Assembly: GCA_001599755.1 (NCBI GenBank)
Contig: BCHX01000006.1
Coordinates: 2,281,336 to 2,345,335, forward strand
Direction: 5' to 3'
DNA length: 64,000 nt
Source of the DNA: Gliomastix tumulicola
Taxonomy: Eukaryota; Ascomycota; Sordariomycetes; Hypocreales; Bionectriaceae
Position 1 is the stretch's first letter; every line of letters starts with the position of its first letter. The notes under the pieces are model-generated. The model made no database searches. It saw nothing but the letters and a program-made list of their open reading frames with translations, and was not told where the DNA came from. Both the position numbers and the translations under genes were made by a program. This document shows positions 23,001-34,648 of the stretch, one piece after another.

Positions 23001-26000
23001 ACGACCAGCCAGAACCATCATCGCCCGATCTGGTAAGCTGACATACCAGGCCTGAAGTCGATCTTGCCCCTAACCACAACTTCGGGTCTGCACTCTGTCC
23101 CTTCTCACCCGGCCTATAGTACGATGCGAAGGGGATCTGTTCGCTGCATCGAGCTGCCTGTCTCAGATATGAGCTACGAGGAGATGAGAAAACAATCCCT
23201 TTTTTATTGCACCCGCCCGTAGACACTCTTTCCGCCTGCCTCGAGTACCACGAGGAAGGGTGGTTGCTCTGACCTCGAGGCGGCCAGATTGGGACGCCGC
23301 CTGTCAGACAGGTCTCATTGCTGCTCATCGCACAGGCAGGTAGATTATGTCTCACACCTTGGCAGCCATCCCGAGCACCTGCAGCAACGGTCGCTGCATC
23401 AGCCCCTCGAGTCCCCGATGATCACCATTTCGCTCCCTCCCCTCGAGAGGAGTCGATGCACGGGGCCTCTGGTGCAGGAGGCCGGCTGTTCTCATATGCT
23501 AATGCACTTCGGACATTGGCAAGGTAAGGTCATGTTCACATATTCACCACACTTACGTACCTAGCAAAATTCCCCGAGCCTCGGGGTCATCACCGCCATT
23601 CACTGCCGAGGAACCAAAGTCCTCGCAGCAGCCGATTGCCCTCCCTACCGATCCTCTCGTATTAAGGGTGAGAGACGTAAGCCCCAGCAAGAACTGGCTC
23701 ACCGGTTCTGGATGCCTCAGAAGCTTTGTTCGCCACCGCAAATGCTCACCACACCACCCACACACTAACTAGAAGATGGCGGCCGGACGGCAATCCCCGT
23801 TTCAGCGCACGTCTTCTCCCCCAATCCATTTTTTGTGTTTTCCGTCTCGATTCTTTTTCTCCCGCAGCATTGCGAACGCAAACTTTGGCGCTCAAGAGGA
23901 AGCGCCAGCCCAGGATGGAGTCCTGCACGCAATGCATACCGTCATCAACTAGGGAGCCCCCCTCTGGCGACTCGCCGGTCCTCCCATGCCAGTACAAGGA
24001 TACACCCTGAGTCCCAGGGACATCCAGTAGTCTAAAGTGCACCATTCGTGTCGTTGTGTCCTCGACTTGCACCAAGTATCCTCACCGCAGCTACGATTTC
24101 TTATTTACTACAGGGTGCCTTGCGCCGGCATGGATTACCGATGTCAGCGACCTATGAGCAAAGACGACAGATGACCCGGCTGATCAGTCACCATGGGTGA
24201 GTGAGGTGAGTCGAGACGAAATGTACAAGCTGGGTGGCCAGGGAGGGATCGAGAGGGGGGCGTGTGCTTAGCATCCATCGCACACACCCAGCCCTCTTCC
24301 CGCCCAACCAAGCAGACGGACAGCCGAGCTGGCAGTGGACACGTAAAATTCAACACCTGAATCGCAATGCACTTCTCCCAGCTCCAGTCGGGCAAGAATT
24401 GTCATCCAAGGACAGCCCCCCAGGTCACCATCTCAGCTACGCTAGCTGCCCGGGAGGCGAGGAGAAAAGAATAGCAAGGAAAAGAGGAGATGAGGCGAAA
24501 CGAATGGATGGCTGAGGCCTTGAGGCAGCGAGGCAATGGCTGTCTTGTGTGTGGCTTGTGAGTGTCACGCTGGCCCGCTCCAATTATAACCGAAAGCTGC
24601 CAGAAATGATCACCCTCCTTGCTGGATGGAGGGGGCGTGGACGCAGCACAACCACCCAAAGCCCGTCTATTTCAGAGCCCACCAGCCTCATCTTCAGCTT
24701 CGAGCAGACTGGAATGTCTCTCAGCCGACCCGGGGTCAAACTCGGTGATCCGGGCTCTGCAGCAGCAACAACGAGGAGCGTAGGGAGGCGATTTGAGGGC
24801 CCTTGCCCTCTTCCGCAGCATCTTGCACACTCAGTGCCTTATAGTGTTTTTTTGTTGTTGTTTTGCGTCTGCCTGAGCACCTGGATCCCCGAGGATCAGC
24901 ATGTCATGTCATCGCCCATGAGGCACGGGGACACTCTAATCACATCACCCCCCATCTCGGCGAGTGAGGCGTCTCCAAGCCACAAGGCGTGCGCTGGCCT
25001 TCTCTGTTGCCTTGCTCTGCCCTGAGCTCTTTTTTTCTTTTTTTTCCTTCTCGCTCTCGCTTTACGAATACTTGACTCTCCGCCTTTTTTTTCCTCCCAT
25101 GCCGCCGGCTGGTAGTAAGAGCCGACGAACGCACGGATGCATCTCCGTGGGCGCGGAGGAACCGAATCCACGCGGCAGCGGGTGCAGGTTAGTTGATCCT
25201 CACTCACTTTCTGACCACCGCGAACATAACATGCTGGCTGGCAGGGACCCCTCGTTCATTTCCTGTGGACAAAATGCTGCAATCGAGTATGAAAGGGATT
25301 CCTTCATTTCAAAAGTGCCATATTCTCACCGCTTCGAGGTTATCGAGAAGAAGCTTATGCCGCCACAATCCGCCACTCGTCGAAACTAGCAACGTGTGTA
25401 AGGTAAGGTATGGTATTCCATAGCAACGCCCAATCTCCAGGCAAGGAAACCAAACCAACTCATGATGACAACACAAAGCAAGCCCACATCCACCGCTGCT
25501 CAGGTAATACTGACAAGAACAAGTCCATTGCTCTGCTATCCCTCGAACCATTGGAAATCATCCCACCAAAGCGCGCCCACCCCCCACCACACGGCCCTTA
25601 CTTAGTCCCCTTTCTCCGTCCGGCTGATCAAACCGGTCCTTCGTTGCCCCAAAAAACGGGGGAGGATGATTCTACGGCTCGTGATGGACCGCCGCCGTGA
25701 AATGTCCCCTGCCCTGCCGACATGGCTTAGGTAGCTCACTAACTCTGCAGAACATACTAGCATTACGTGCAGATAAGCCCCCGTCGTGGACGGAGAAATA
25801 TGTCACGGGCAGACTAGCGAAGGAAGACGTTGAGTCATCTGCCCTCCCAGCTTTCTTTCGACAAAAGAAAAAATCGCCTCCCTCCCTCCATGGCGGCGGG
25901 GAGGGAGGAAGGAGGAACGCGGCACGGGGGTTTCAGGACCGTTCAGCAGTGTGTCACCATCACGGTGAGCTCCTGCAACCCCCCTTTTTCTGCATGGCTG

Positions 26001-26234
26001 GCGCGCAACCCTGAGATCGCTCGAGTTGACATGTCCTCTCCTGGGCAATCACATCGAGGTCTGCCCAAAGAGGATGGGAGACGAGAAGGATGGTGAGCAA
26101 TTAGTTGTATTATACAGTCCAGGTCCCTCCGCTCCAGTTTTGATGGCGTAAAAATATAATATGGTCTCATTATAAGCTTTTTTTTCCCCTTCCTTCCCAT
26201 ATGCCGAACATGCCTAAGGTATCCCATGCAGGCT
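20091..26234. other. Gene-poor 6.1-kb stretch between MED15 and SEC12
   Basis: The left part is the MED15 promoter/leader, including a 309-codon minus-strand frame (20364-21293) that I do not accept as a gene. GGTACC motifs lie at 21135 and 21184, and a related TACGTAGTAGGTAG string near 21508. The rest holds many short overlapping frames, C/T-rich tracts and no recognisable domain. The right end is the SEC12 3' flank. Confidence 0.55.
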
Positions 26235-28034
26235 TTACCTGCCCACGGCCTGAGCAACGGCGCCGGCCAGCTCGCCGAAGAGGATGCCCTTGAACACGCC
26301 CTCGCCCATCTCCCGCGACCACTTGCCCGCCTCGCTAAGCTTCTCCTTCCAGGCCTCCTTCTGCTCGTCGTGCAGCTCGTGCCACTCCTTGGCGTCCTCG
26401 AGAGCCTCGCCCGAATGGAGGTCGACCCGGACATCCTGCGCCGCCACCTCCTCGCCCCCCTCAGCCGTCGGCTGGTCAGCCTCGCGGAGCACAATCGTCT
26501 CGCCGCTAGTGGTCGACTGATCCGTGCCGACCAACTTGGCCAGGAAGTCGTTCTCCGCGAAGAAAGGGGACGGGTGGTCCGGGCTGCGCAGCGTGCCGTG
26601 GTGCCAGCCAGGGAAGAGCTTGTGGACATGCAAAATAGGCGGCCGGTTGCCATACAGCTCCACGAGACTCTGCCCCAGCACGGCCAAGATGAGCACGATG
26701 AGGGAGAGGACGATGAGAAGCGGCTTGCCCGACGGCGCCTTGGACTCCATGGCCACGACGTAGCGCGCTGGGCGGGGAGGACCCTTCTTGTTCCTGGGCG
26801 TCTTGTCGATGTGCCTTTTGAGCGGGATGGTGTTCACCGTGACGCTGTTGACGAGTGATATGCTGGCGAGTTTGATGAACTGCGGGCGTAGGTGTGTCTT
26901 GGGCGTGATGAAGGTGGAAAAGGCCAGGCCTGTGATGCTTCCCTTGTGTGCGTCCTTGATCGTAGCCAGGGGGTGGAGGTTGGCGAGTAGAGTGACCTTT
27001 GACGAGCTGATGTGTTCGAGAGTGTACAGGAAGATGGAGCCGTCGTTGCTAGCGACTGCGACCAGGAACTGCGTGTCCGGGACAGGCGCCGTCAGACTCG
27101 TTGGCGCGTGAAGGTTGGTAACGGCGAGACCGACGCCTCGCACCGGGCGCGGTATCCTCGTATTCACAGCGAGTCTGGCGTTGTCGTGTCCTGGTGTCGG
27201 AAGCCTAAGCCCAAGGATGACGGGTCCCTTTCCTGTAGGCAGGTTCGCCATAGCCAGAATGAAGTGGGGTGTGAGGTAGCGAATGCACCGGAAGATGGGC
27301 CTCTCCGAGTTCTCCTCAGGCATCGTGTAGATCAGCTTCGGGTCGGACGTCTCCTTGCCCACGTTGACGACGTGCAGCTCGTACTTGTAGCAAAACGCCA
27401 CCTGGAACTGGCCCTCGCCCGTCTGCGCGATATCCAGATCCTCAGCGTCCGTGGGCAGCTCGAGCGCGCCGCGGAGCTTCGACGTGTTGGCGCCAGCGTC
27501 GAAGAAGGCGATCTGCGACTCCTTGCCCAACCCTGTCGCCGCGACGCCCACCCCGCCCTTGACCTTCAGCAGCCGCTGGAACATATCGGTATCCGGATTC
27601 GAGAAGAGCGAGGTGCGCGAGACCTCAGCCAGCTTTGCGATGGGCGGCTTCGCGAGCGCGCCGCCGGCCGTGGACGAGGACGAGGACGACCGCGCGCGGG
27701 CCTGCTCGAGGGCGATGGTGCGCAGGTGCTCGTTCTTGCCGGCCGCGACCGAGGCGGGCGACGAATTGACGCCGGCGTAGAGGGTCGTCATCTTGCCCCG
27801 CTGCGCGCCGATGGCGAGCGACATGACGCTGTCCTCATCGCGGGACAGGCTGAGCTCGCCGGCCAGCTGCAGCTCCGTCTGCGTCGACGTCTCGAGCACG
27901 GAGATCTTGTTGCCGACGCCCGAGCGGCCTGCGCCGCCGCCGCCGCCGACGATAAGGCGCTGGGCATCCTCGGCGTCGAATTCGACCGAGTACAGCGGGT
28001 AGTCGAGCTCGATGGTCGCTTGCGGGAACGCCAT
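26235..28034 (-). CDS. SEC12: Sec12-type guanine nucleotide exchange factor for Sar1
   Basis: An intronless 599-residue ER membrane protein. The ATG at 28034 begins MAFPQATIELDYPLYSVEF; the frame is open further upstream, but this ATG starts the conserved part. A Gly-rich stretch, GGGGGAGRSGVGNK (about 31-44), corresponds to the potassium-binding K-loop of Sec12 beta-propellers. WD40-like blades extend to about residue 400, including VAVASNDGSIFLYTLE and DAHKGSITGLAFS. One membrane segment (about 438-458, PLLIVLSLIVLILAVLG) separates the cytosolic propeller from a ~140-residue acidic lumenal tail. Sec12 exchanges GDP for GTP on Sar1 and so starts COPII coat assembly at the ER. Its substrate SAR1 is in the same window (60168-61034). 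The tail lacks an HDEL retrieval signal. Identity rests on architecture and K-loop. Confidence 0.85.
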   Translation of the reverse strand: MAFPQATIELDYPLYSVEFDAEDAQRLIVGGGGGAGRSGVGNKISVLETSTQTELQLAGELSLSRDEDSVMSLAIGAQRGKMTTLYAGVNSSPASVAAGKNEHLRTIALEQARARSSSSSSTAGGALAKPPIAKLAEVSRTSLFSNPDTDMFQRLLKVKGGVGVAATGLGKESQIAFFDAGANTSKLRGALELPTDAEDLDIAQTGEGQFQVAFCYKYELHVVNVGKETSDPKLIYTMPEENSERPIFRCIRYLTPHFILAMANLPTGKGPVILGLRLPTPGHDNARLAVNTRIPRPVRGVGLAVTNLHAPTSLTAPVPDTQFLVAVASNDGSIFLYTLEHISSSKVTLLANLHPLATIKDAHKGSITGLAFSTFITPKTHLRPQFIKLASISLVNSVTVNTIPLKRHIDKTPRNKKGPPRPARYVVAMESKAPSGKPLLIVLSLIVLILAVLGQSLVELYGNRPPILHVHKLFPGWHHGTLRSPDHPSPFFAENDFLAKLVGTDQSTTSGETIVLREADQPTAEGGEEVAAQDVRVDLHSGEALEDAKEWHELHDEQKEAWKEKLSEAGKWSREMGEGVFKGILFGELAGAVAQAVGR

Positions 28035-28496
28035 GGTGAGGTTGGTGTGGGATTGGATGAAGCAAAGAATAGGGAGCGAGGCCAGGTGACCGAAAATGCA
28101 GCTTGGGAGGTTGTTTCCTGTGAGATCATCCCTGTTGGCACTTGCCTTGAATGGGCCAGGCTGCATGCGTCTCCACTTTTCCACTCGCATCCAGACACGC
28201 GGGACGGAAGCCTCTCCGACTTCACCAGACATATCAACAGGCACTTCGATGGAAAATGTTGTGCTTCTTTTGGTCTATGAGTAGCATATAAAAGGCTTAG
28301 TATCCATATACTTACAAAAGTGTCTAGATAGGAAAGGCTCTTTAGGCACATACGGTCGCCGCAGACGGTACCACTATCCTAGGCAGAGACTATCATATCG
28401 ATACCTCAGGATGAGTTGAGGAGTATATGCCAACATCTAGTAGGCTCATGAGCACCGCATGGCTCTGGCTGAAGATGTCAGAAACTGTGGACGGCC
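28035..28496. other. Intergenic between aldehyde dehydrogenase and SEC12
   Basis: This 462-base gap holds the aldehyde dehydrogenase 3' flank and the SEC12 promoter/leader. The SEC12 frame stays open upstream to about 28244, without a more plausible ATG. No other gene is seen. Confidence 0.7.
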
Positions 28497-30130
28497 CTAC
28501 TCATCCGTCAAGTTCACATGCACGGCCTTGACATTGTAGTACCCCCTTAACCCCTCCTCCCCCAGCTCCCTCCCGATCCCACTCTCCTTGACGCCCCCAA
28601 ACGGCACTCTCACATCCGAATCGTTGCTGCTATTCACCCACACCATCCCAGCCTCAAGCTCCCTCGCAACCCTGTGCGCCCTCCCGACATCTCGCGTGAA
28701 CACGGCGCCCGCCAGCCCATACCGCGAGTCGTTCGCCGCATCCAGCGCCTCCCGCTCCGTCGTGAACCGCGCTACCACCGCGCAGGGCCCGAAGATCTCC
28801 TCGCGGAAGACGGTGCTCGACGGCGTCGTGTCCGTGAAGATGGTCGGCGAGACGAAGCTGCCCTGCTTGGGTAGAGCGTCCGGCTGCACAGCATGATGCA
28901 CCGTCACCCCTTCCTCGTGTGCGGTTCTGATGTACGCTTCGATCGAGCTCTTCTGCCGCTCCGAGATCTGAGGCCCCTGGAATGTCGTCTCGTCAAACGG
29001 ATCGCCCAGCACGCTCCTCTCCGCCGTGAACGCCTTGAACCGCCGCACAAACTCGTCGTAGACGGCGTCCTGCACCAGGATCTTGGACGTCGCGGTGCAG
29101 ACCTGCCCCTGATTCGCCATGACGCCCTCGTGCGCCCACCGGACCGCCTGGTCGAGATCTGCGTCTCCGAACACGATCAGCGGGGACTTGCCTCCCGTCT
29201 CCAGCGTCACGGCCTTGAGGTTCCCCGCCGCCATCCTCATGACCTCCTTCCCCGTCGCCGTGCTGCCTGTGAAGGCGATCTTGTCCACATCACCATGCTC
29301 CGCCAGCGCCCGCCCTGCCACAGACCCCAGCCCATTGATGATGTTGACCACCCCCGGCGGGAAGCCCGCCTCCTTTATAAGCCGCGCGACGTACAGCACA
29401 GAAAGCGGCGTCTGCTCCGCCAGCTTCAGCACGACCGTATTCCCACAGCACAGCGCCGGCCCGAGCTTCCACGCCGCCATGGCGAGCGGGTAATTCCACG
29501 GTATGATCTGCCCGACCACGCCGACGGGCTGCCGCACCGTGTACGCCATCTTGCCCGGCCCCAGGTCCATCGCGCTCCCGTGCGCCTTGTCCGCCCAGCC
29601 GGCGTAGTACCGGAGCACCTCGGCCAGGTGCGGGACGTCCCAAGCCCGGGACGCGGCGATGGGCTTGCCGTTGTCGAGGGTCTCGACGGCCGCCAGCGTC
29701 TCGAGATGAGCCTCGACGAGCGAGGAGAGCCGAGCCATGAGGCGTCCGCGCTCCATGCCGGAGAGGTCCTTCCACGACGGCTGGGTCAGGGCTGCTCGCG
29801 CGGCTGAGACGGCGTCGTCGACATCCGCTTTACCCGCCGAGAAGACGGAGCATATCTCCTCCCCGGAGCTATATAGTATTTGTTAGCAGGCGTTTCTACA
29901 AAAGTCTCTGCCGGTGAAAGAGTAACCCACAATGGATTGATCGTAGAAAACCGGCCACCGTCTCTGCTCCTCACGAACTCGTTGTTCACAAAGAGCCCCA
30001 GCGGTTGCGTCCATCTCTGCCCATTCGGCGCAGCCAAGTCAGTTTCCAGATCCGCGCTTAGACGCGACTGGGTGCTCAAGTATCTCGCACCGCCTCGCAA
30101 GTAGGACGGGATCCGACGGCACTGCTGCAT
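28497..30130 (-). CDS. NAD(P)+-dependent aldehyde dehydrogenase, probably mitochondrial
   Basis: A 523-residue enzyme from exons 30130-29931 and 29868-28497. The 62-base intron has donor GTGGGT, a CTAAC branch and a TAG acceptor; it joins STINP to FSGEEICS in frame. Catalytic features are complete: the nucleophile Cys in NQGQVCTA (about 324), the general base Glu in VTLETGGKSP (290), Asn in IIPWNYPL (192), Lys in VVLKLAE (215) and the Rossmann loop FTGSTATG (266-273). The C-terminal PFGGVKESGIGRELGEEGL is characteristic of the class 1/2 and betaine-aldehyde-type group. The N-terminus (MQQCRRIPSYLRGGARYLST) is Arg-rich and acid-free, suggesting mitochondrial import. It oxidises an aldehyde to the acid; substrate is undetermined. 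It is transcribed in the same direction as SEC12 and the bZIP gene. Confidence 0.92.
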
Positions 30131-31163
30131 CCTGCGGTGAGAAGCTGCCGCTCAGGCTTGCGTTGCAAATGTAGTGTTAAGAGTCAAGATTCATGTGGGG
30201 CTCAGGTTTGCGACGTTGCGTGGATCACTCTAACGCTGTTTGACAACAGCTCTCTTGTGGTATATATTGGTTTTGTAGTTACATCTTGGATAGAACTTGT
30301 ATTCCATCTCAGCCCTCAACATGGTAGTTGACTATATAATCCCGTAGTTCCTAGCCCTGGGTATTCCAATCTGGTATCTCTTTTGTCCCGGAAAACACGC
30401 TGTTCCCTATAAGTGGCCCTATCCAATCAAATGAAAAAGCAGAAAAATAGCACAAATAAAACAGAGCTTATTAGCCCCTTCCATCATTGGGAAGCAGTTG
30501 ACGGTCGGTCGACAGCCGATTCCGCCGTTGCCAACACCAAACGCAGTTGATTGCAAACCACAAATCCTGGTACCGGCAGTCCACTCATACTGCCAGTGCC
30601 GTCAAATCCGCAAGAGAGTGCCCCGGATAGCCCCAAAAGAGTTCTGACGCCGAGATACTATAACAAGGGGTGACCGGGTACGCGGTGGCTTGGGGAGCTT
30701 AAGGAGGTGTCGTCTCTTGAGTCACCTGCCTGCTGCCACCCAACAGCAGGCGGATGCAGGACAAATTCCTTGGCGAGCCCAGTAAAAGAAGAGAGAAAAG
30801 AAAAATATGAGGCCACTCTTTCGGGCGTGTGTGGTGTGCTCCCCAAGGGGATGGAGGCTGGTGAATGGTGTGTGAAACATGTGCCAAAAAAACATTGCAG
30901 AGGTATATAAAATAAACAAACAAAAAACGATGATGATCGGTTGCCCGAGATGCTTGTCTCTTTCCCAAAATCCCAACAAAAAAATTCCATGCCATATTAA
31001 AGATCATAGTAAGATGTGTAAGCGCCACTGAGAGGCGGAAAAGAGAAAAGAAAGTGGTGGTATAGTATAACGAATGCTCCGGGTGGAATAACGTATTGGT
31101 TATGCGGACTCGGACTGCCGCACACAACTTCTGACTCAAGGGTCAGCACCACGAGTAACGTGG
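30131..31163. other. Intergenic between bZIP 3' end and aldehyde dehydrogenase
   Basis: One kilobase that is comparatively A/T-rich near 30900-31010 (GGTATATAAAATAAAC near 30901), consistent with a bZIP transcript 3' end or the aldehyde dehydrogenase promoter. No gene is supported. Confidence 0.6.
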
Positions 31164-32780
31164 CTACCGTGGAGGACCCTCTCCTGGCCTCCGTACTGCT
31201 GTAGCCCACCCCGTCTCGTAGGACCGCTGCTGGATCGGGATCCATTGACCAGTCCTGGGGTCTTGTTCGTGCTGTCCATGCGCCAGTTGGGGTACCTCCA
31301 TTGCACGCAGGGGGGGTAGCCTCTCGCCTGTGCCCGTCGACGATGTTGCTGAGCCTGGCCTTGGTGGCATCCCATACATTTGTCCATGGATAGACGACTG
31401 TTGTGTGGTAGGGGTGCCCACTGACATCATGCCATAAGACGGGATGGAGGAATCAGATCGGTCGTCGGTTCTTTGTCTCTGAGCAGGACGTTCAGAGGAC
31501 GAGCCATCACTGCTGTACTCCCGGATCAGGCGTGAACCGCGTCGTGGACTTCCACCCATTAGCCCTATTCGGGATGGCATTGGGGGCGAGTGAGGCCTTG
31601 CTGCATGTTCAGAAATTCCGGGCGTTCTCGCAACAAGATCCCGCAACATGTTTCGGTCATTTCGATAGAAGTCTCTTTGCGCAGTCAACTCTTCGATCTG
31701 AAGCTCCATCTCCTCCCTCTCATCCTTCAAGTCTTGTAGCTGTCTTGCGCTCTCCTCTTGCATCGCCTTCCGCTTTCTTCGGTGGCGCGTCGATGCCTTC
31801 GCGTTGCGTTGTCGTTTCTCGTCCGCTTTCTTCGAAGCCTGAGAGTAATCCACGTGGATTGGAATCGGGTCACTGCCAGGCAACGTCATGAATGCTTGCT
31901 GTCCCTCTCCTAGCATCGAGGGACCCAAACTTGACCGGCGCCCAGGAGGGTCAGTCCAGGGCATGTGTGTGTCGCCAACTGGTCCAAGCGCAGCAGACGT
32001 AGAGAAAGATCGACGATTGTACATATCAGGCTGGAAGTGAGGATGTGTAGTTGAAATCGAAGGTCGGTCTGCGGGCGGCAGCGGCAGTGGAGGGGGATGC
32101 GGGCCACTCAGGGGTTGGACCATTGGCTGAGAAAAGGATCTTGAGATAGACACGCCAGGCATGTTTGGTGTTTGAGGCAAACTGGTCGGATGGTGGGTTG
32201 GGCTCGGCCTATAGTCTTCAGGAGAGCCGTCTCGGTTTCTCTTCACAGGGGATGCCATCTGAAGATTGTGGTGCATCCTCGACGGGTCGCCACCCCCCTG
32301 GATGCCACTGCTCAGGTTGATGCTAGAGACTCGAGGAGCCTTTGGGCTCAGGATTTTCCTTGGATTGTGGAGCGCAGCAGGTGGGGGAGGAGGACGGTCT
32401 GATGTCGGAGGTCCTGGCAGGGTCATTACTCCTCCAACAGGCGTGCTTGGATGGGAACCAGCTTGAGGATGCCCAAAGAACTGTTGAGGCTGCCCATATT
32501 GCCCTGATGAAGCGTGTTCAACAGGCGGCGCCCCTGTGGGAGGCCTTCGCTGAGCCTCGGGGGGGTTCAGAATATTGTGCACCCCGTGTAGCCTGGCAGG
32601 ATGTAGCGGCTGCTGCTGCTGCTGCTGCGAGTTCCCAACTGGATTCAGACTTATGCTGCCGGCACCATCGCTACCATCAGATCGCTGTTGTCCGTACGGA
32701 GCATTTGCAGGCGGGGGCCGGTCTTCACGAGCTGGTGATCCAGTCGACTGGTGCGGTAGCCCTGTGTCCCTCTGCGACAT
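31164..32780 (-). CDS. bZIP transcription factor
   Basis: A 538-residue nuclear regulator read without introns. The frame is open upstream to 33116 but has no ATG there; ATG 32780 (MSQRDTGLPHQ) is the first. The N-terminal 300 residues are Pro/Gln/Ser/His-rich, with a short Gln run and the basic patch ASPVKRNRDG. The bZIP lies at about 318-375. The basic region is KRQRNAKASTRHRRKRK, fitting N-x2-A-S-x-R with Thr and His in the variable places. A heptad region (LQDLKDEREEMELQIEEL) and RDFYRNDRNMLRDLV follow. The C-terminus is disordered and Ser/Pro-rich. The conserved lead-in HVDYSQASKKADEKRQRN is a fungal arrangement; I cannot assign a named orthologue. It faces an 8-kb upstream stretch with no genes. 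An upstream coding exon is possible but not needed. Confidence 0.8.
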   Translation of the reverse strand: MSQRDTGLPHQSTGSPAREDRPPPANAPYGQQRSDGSDGAGSISLNPVGNSQQQQQQPLHPARLHGVHNILNPPEAQRRPPTGAPPVEHASSGQYGQPQQFFGHPQAGSHPSTPVGGVMTLPGPPTSDRPPPPPAALHNPRKILSPKAPRVSSINLSSGIQGGGDPSRMHHNLQMASPVKRNRDGSPEDYRPSPTHHPTSLPQTPNMPGVSISRSFSQPMVQPLSGPHPPPLPLPPADRPSISTTHPHFQPDMYNRRSFSTSAALGPVGDTHMPWTDPPGRRSSLGPSMLGEGQQAFMTLPGSDPIPIHVDYSQASKKADEKRQRNAKASTRHRRKRKAMQEESARQLQDLKDEREEMELQIEELTAQRDFYRNDRNMLRDLVARTPGISEHAARPHSPPMPSRIGLMGGSPRRGSRLIREYSSDGSSSERPAQRQRTDDRSDSSIPSYGMMSVGTPTTQQSSIHGQMYGMPPRPGSATSSTGTGERLPPLRAMEVPQLAHGQHEQDPRTGQWIPIQQRSYETGWATAVRRPGEGPPR

Positions 32781-34613
32781 CGAGACCTGATCCCCTGCAA
32801 TATGCTGAAACCGAGCACCGCTACATCGAGCTCCGCGCTCAAACCCGTCGTTTTCGTGGTGGATATTTTTCAGCGGATGGGTCTGTCGCGGGGAGAATCT
32901 CGCAGGCCACGTTGGTGTGGCAGGTGTCTTGGGAGAGTTCGGGTTGGTGACGACGGTCGATTCGGTACCAGGGCTGTCGTGGAGGGCCGGTGCCTGTTGC
33001 CACAGGCCGGAGGATATGAGAGCCAGCGCGGCTAGAGAATATGGGACTAGCTGGGGTTGGATACCCAAGTAGTCCCAGATATGTAGAGCGGAAGAGGCAG
33101 AACAGTAGGCCGGCAAGGAGCTGGAGGCCTCGAATCCGTGTTCGCCACGAGCTCAGAACGTCGACTCGAAATGGCTTCGTCTCCAAGTGTCGATGCCTTG
33201 CGTTCGGATCAGTTTCTGCCGTCGATCACTCCGATTTTCCAGATATATCGCAAAAGACGAGCTCGAAAGTAATTGCTGTGAAGTGGTGGCCGGATCCCGC
33301 CGTCGCCTCAAGATGCAGTTTCTGCGGTAGGGATGCAGGGAGGTGGTCAATTAAGACAGGTAGTCGGACGGCCCGGGGTATTTAAACACACGAGAACGTA
33401 ATACGATGCGGCTGCAGAAAGATCGGTCGCAGGTCAGATTGGGCCAAGCAGGGTGGTGGGCAAGGTGGTGTGAGGTGCGCCTGGATCCGACCAGTCAGAC
33501 TTCGCCAAAGAATCCTCGATCGATGAATGGCCAGCCAGGTAAAGATGGCGCTACCAAGTGCAGGTCCGTTCTGGACGAGGTTCTCGGCCCAAACCAGATT
33601 CCTGGGCACGGTCGTTCAGCGGCTGACGCAGGCGGCGTGCGATGGCTTGGTACTTGTCGGTGGCAGTGAGCAATAGCGCCGGGGACACTGGTGGAAAAGT
33701 GCGGTTGAAGAAGAGACAAATCAAGGGCAAGGCGTGGAAAGGGCCTCGAAATGCTCTAGAGCTGCCTCAGGTACCAAACAAGGTATTAATTCAGGTAACT
33801 GTTGAGTGAGGCAGGAGGAACGGGGAGTCGGAGGGGGGTCGTCGCTTCCTCGTAGGGCAGAGGTTGCCTGATTTATCGAGCACGGGGCGCGAAGAACTCA
33901 GATCAACGGGAAGGCACTCAGGTGAGCCAAGCAAAGAAGGCGCAACCGAGAAGAAATACCAGCACAGGACCCTGTCGAGGGTGGACGTCACTGATGGACC
34001 TGCCACCGCCCACGGGTAGTCAGATGGTCCTGGGACGGGGGATGCTGGTAGGGGCCTCTTTTCGAGAGATCCGGAAAACGTGCAAGCGGGGGTTGCGATC
34101 AACCAAGTTACCGGGAACAAGAAGGTGGGAAGGGAGGCGGCTGAAGCAGAGCGCAGAGCAGACGGCGGAGGACGAGAATAGATATGAGGCTCGGCTGACC
34201 TGATCAACAAGTTCCCGAGTGTCGAACGGCCGAGGTCTGCCTTACGGGCACGTATGGATGGGCTCGTATAAAGATTGGCACGAGTCACAATAATAAGAAG
34301 GCGAGGTAACGACCAAAGCCACAGAACACGACAAATATTGAGAGGAGAGCTGGGCCCTTGTCATGTCGCTCAGAGTCCATAGCGACTTATACATATTCGG
34401 ACACCTCCTCCCCACGCCAATCTCTCTCCCAGAATCCCTATCACCCACCAGCGAGCGTGTCATGGCCTGCTTGAGAGACGCGACCCTGGTGAGAGCATCC
34501 ATGACATGGGGTGCCCCCAGCGAGAAGAGTCGGGAGTGTGTGATGTGGAGGGCGGACTAGACGACAGCGGGAGACAGGCTGTGCAGGTACATACGGACAC
34601 ACCACTACTAAAC

Positions 34614-34648
34614 CATGTACATGTGCGCAAGGCATGTACATATGCGCA
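34614..34648. repeat. 16-base direct repeat, one mismatch, 3-base spacer
   Basis: The units CATGTACATGTGCGCA (34614-34629) and CATGTACATATGCGCA (34633-34648) differ at one base. Each contains two small palindromes, TGTACA and TGCGCA. They lie about 1.8 kb upstream of the bZIP start; function is unknown. Confidence 0.75.

Noticed and set aside
27012..28280. 422-codon plus-strand frame opposite SEC12
   Set aside because: Arg/Gly/Leu-rich antisense shadow of a GC-biased gene; SEC12 on the other strand has recognisable features.
28893..29807. 304-codon plus-strand frame opposite aldehyde dehydrogenase
   Set aside because: Antisense shadow; the minus strand has complete catalytic motifs.
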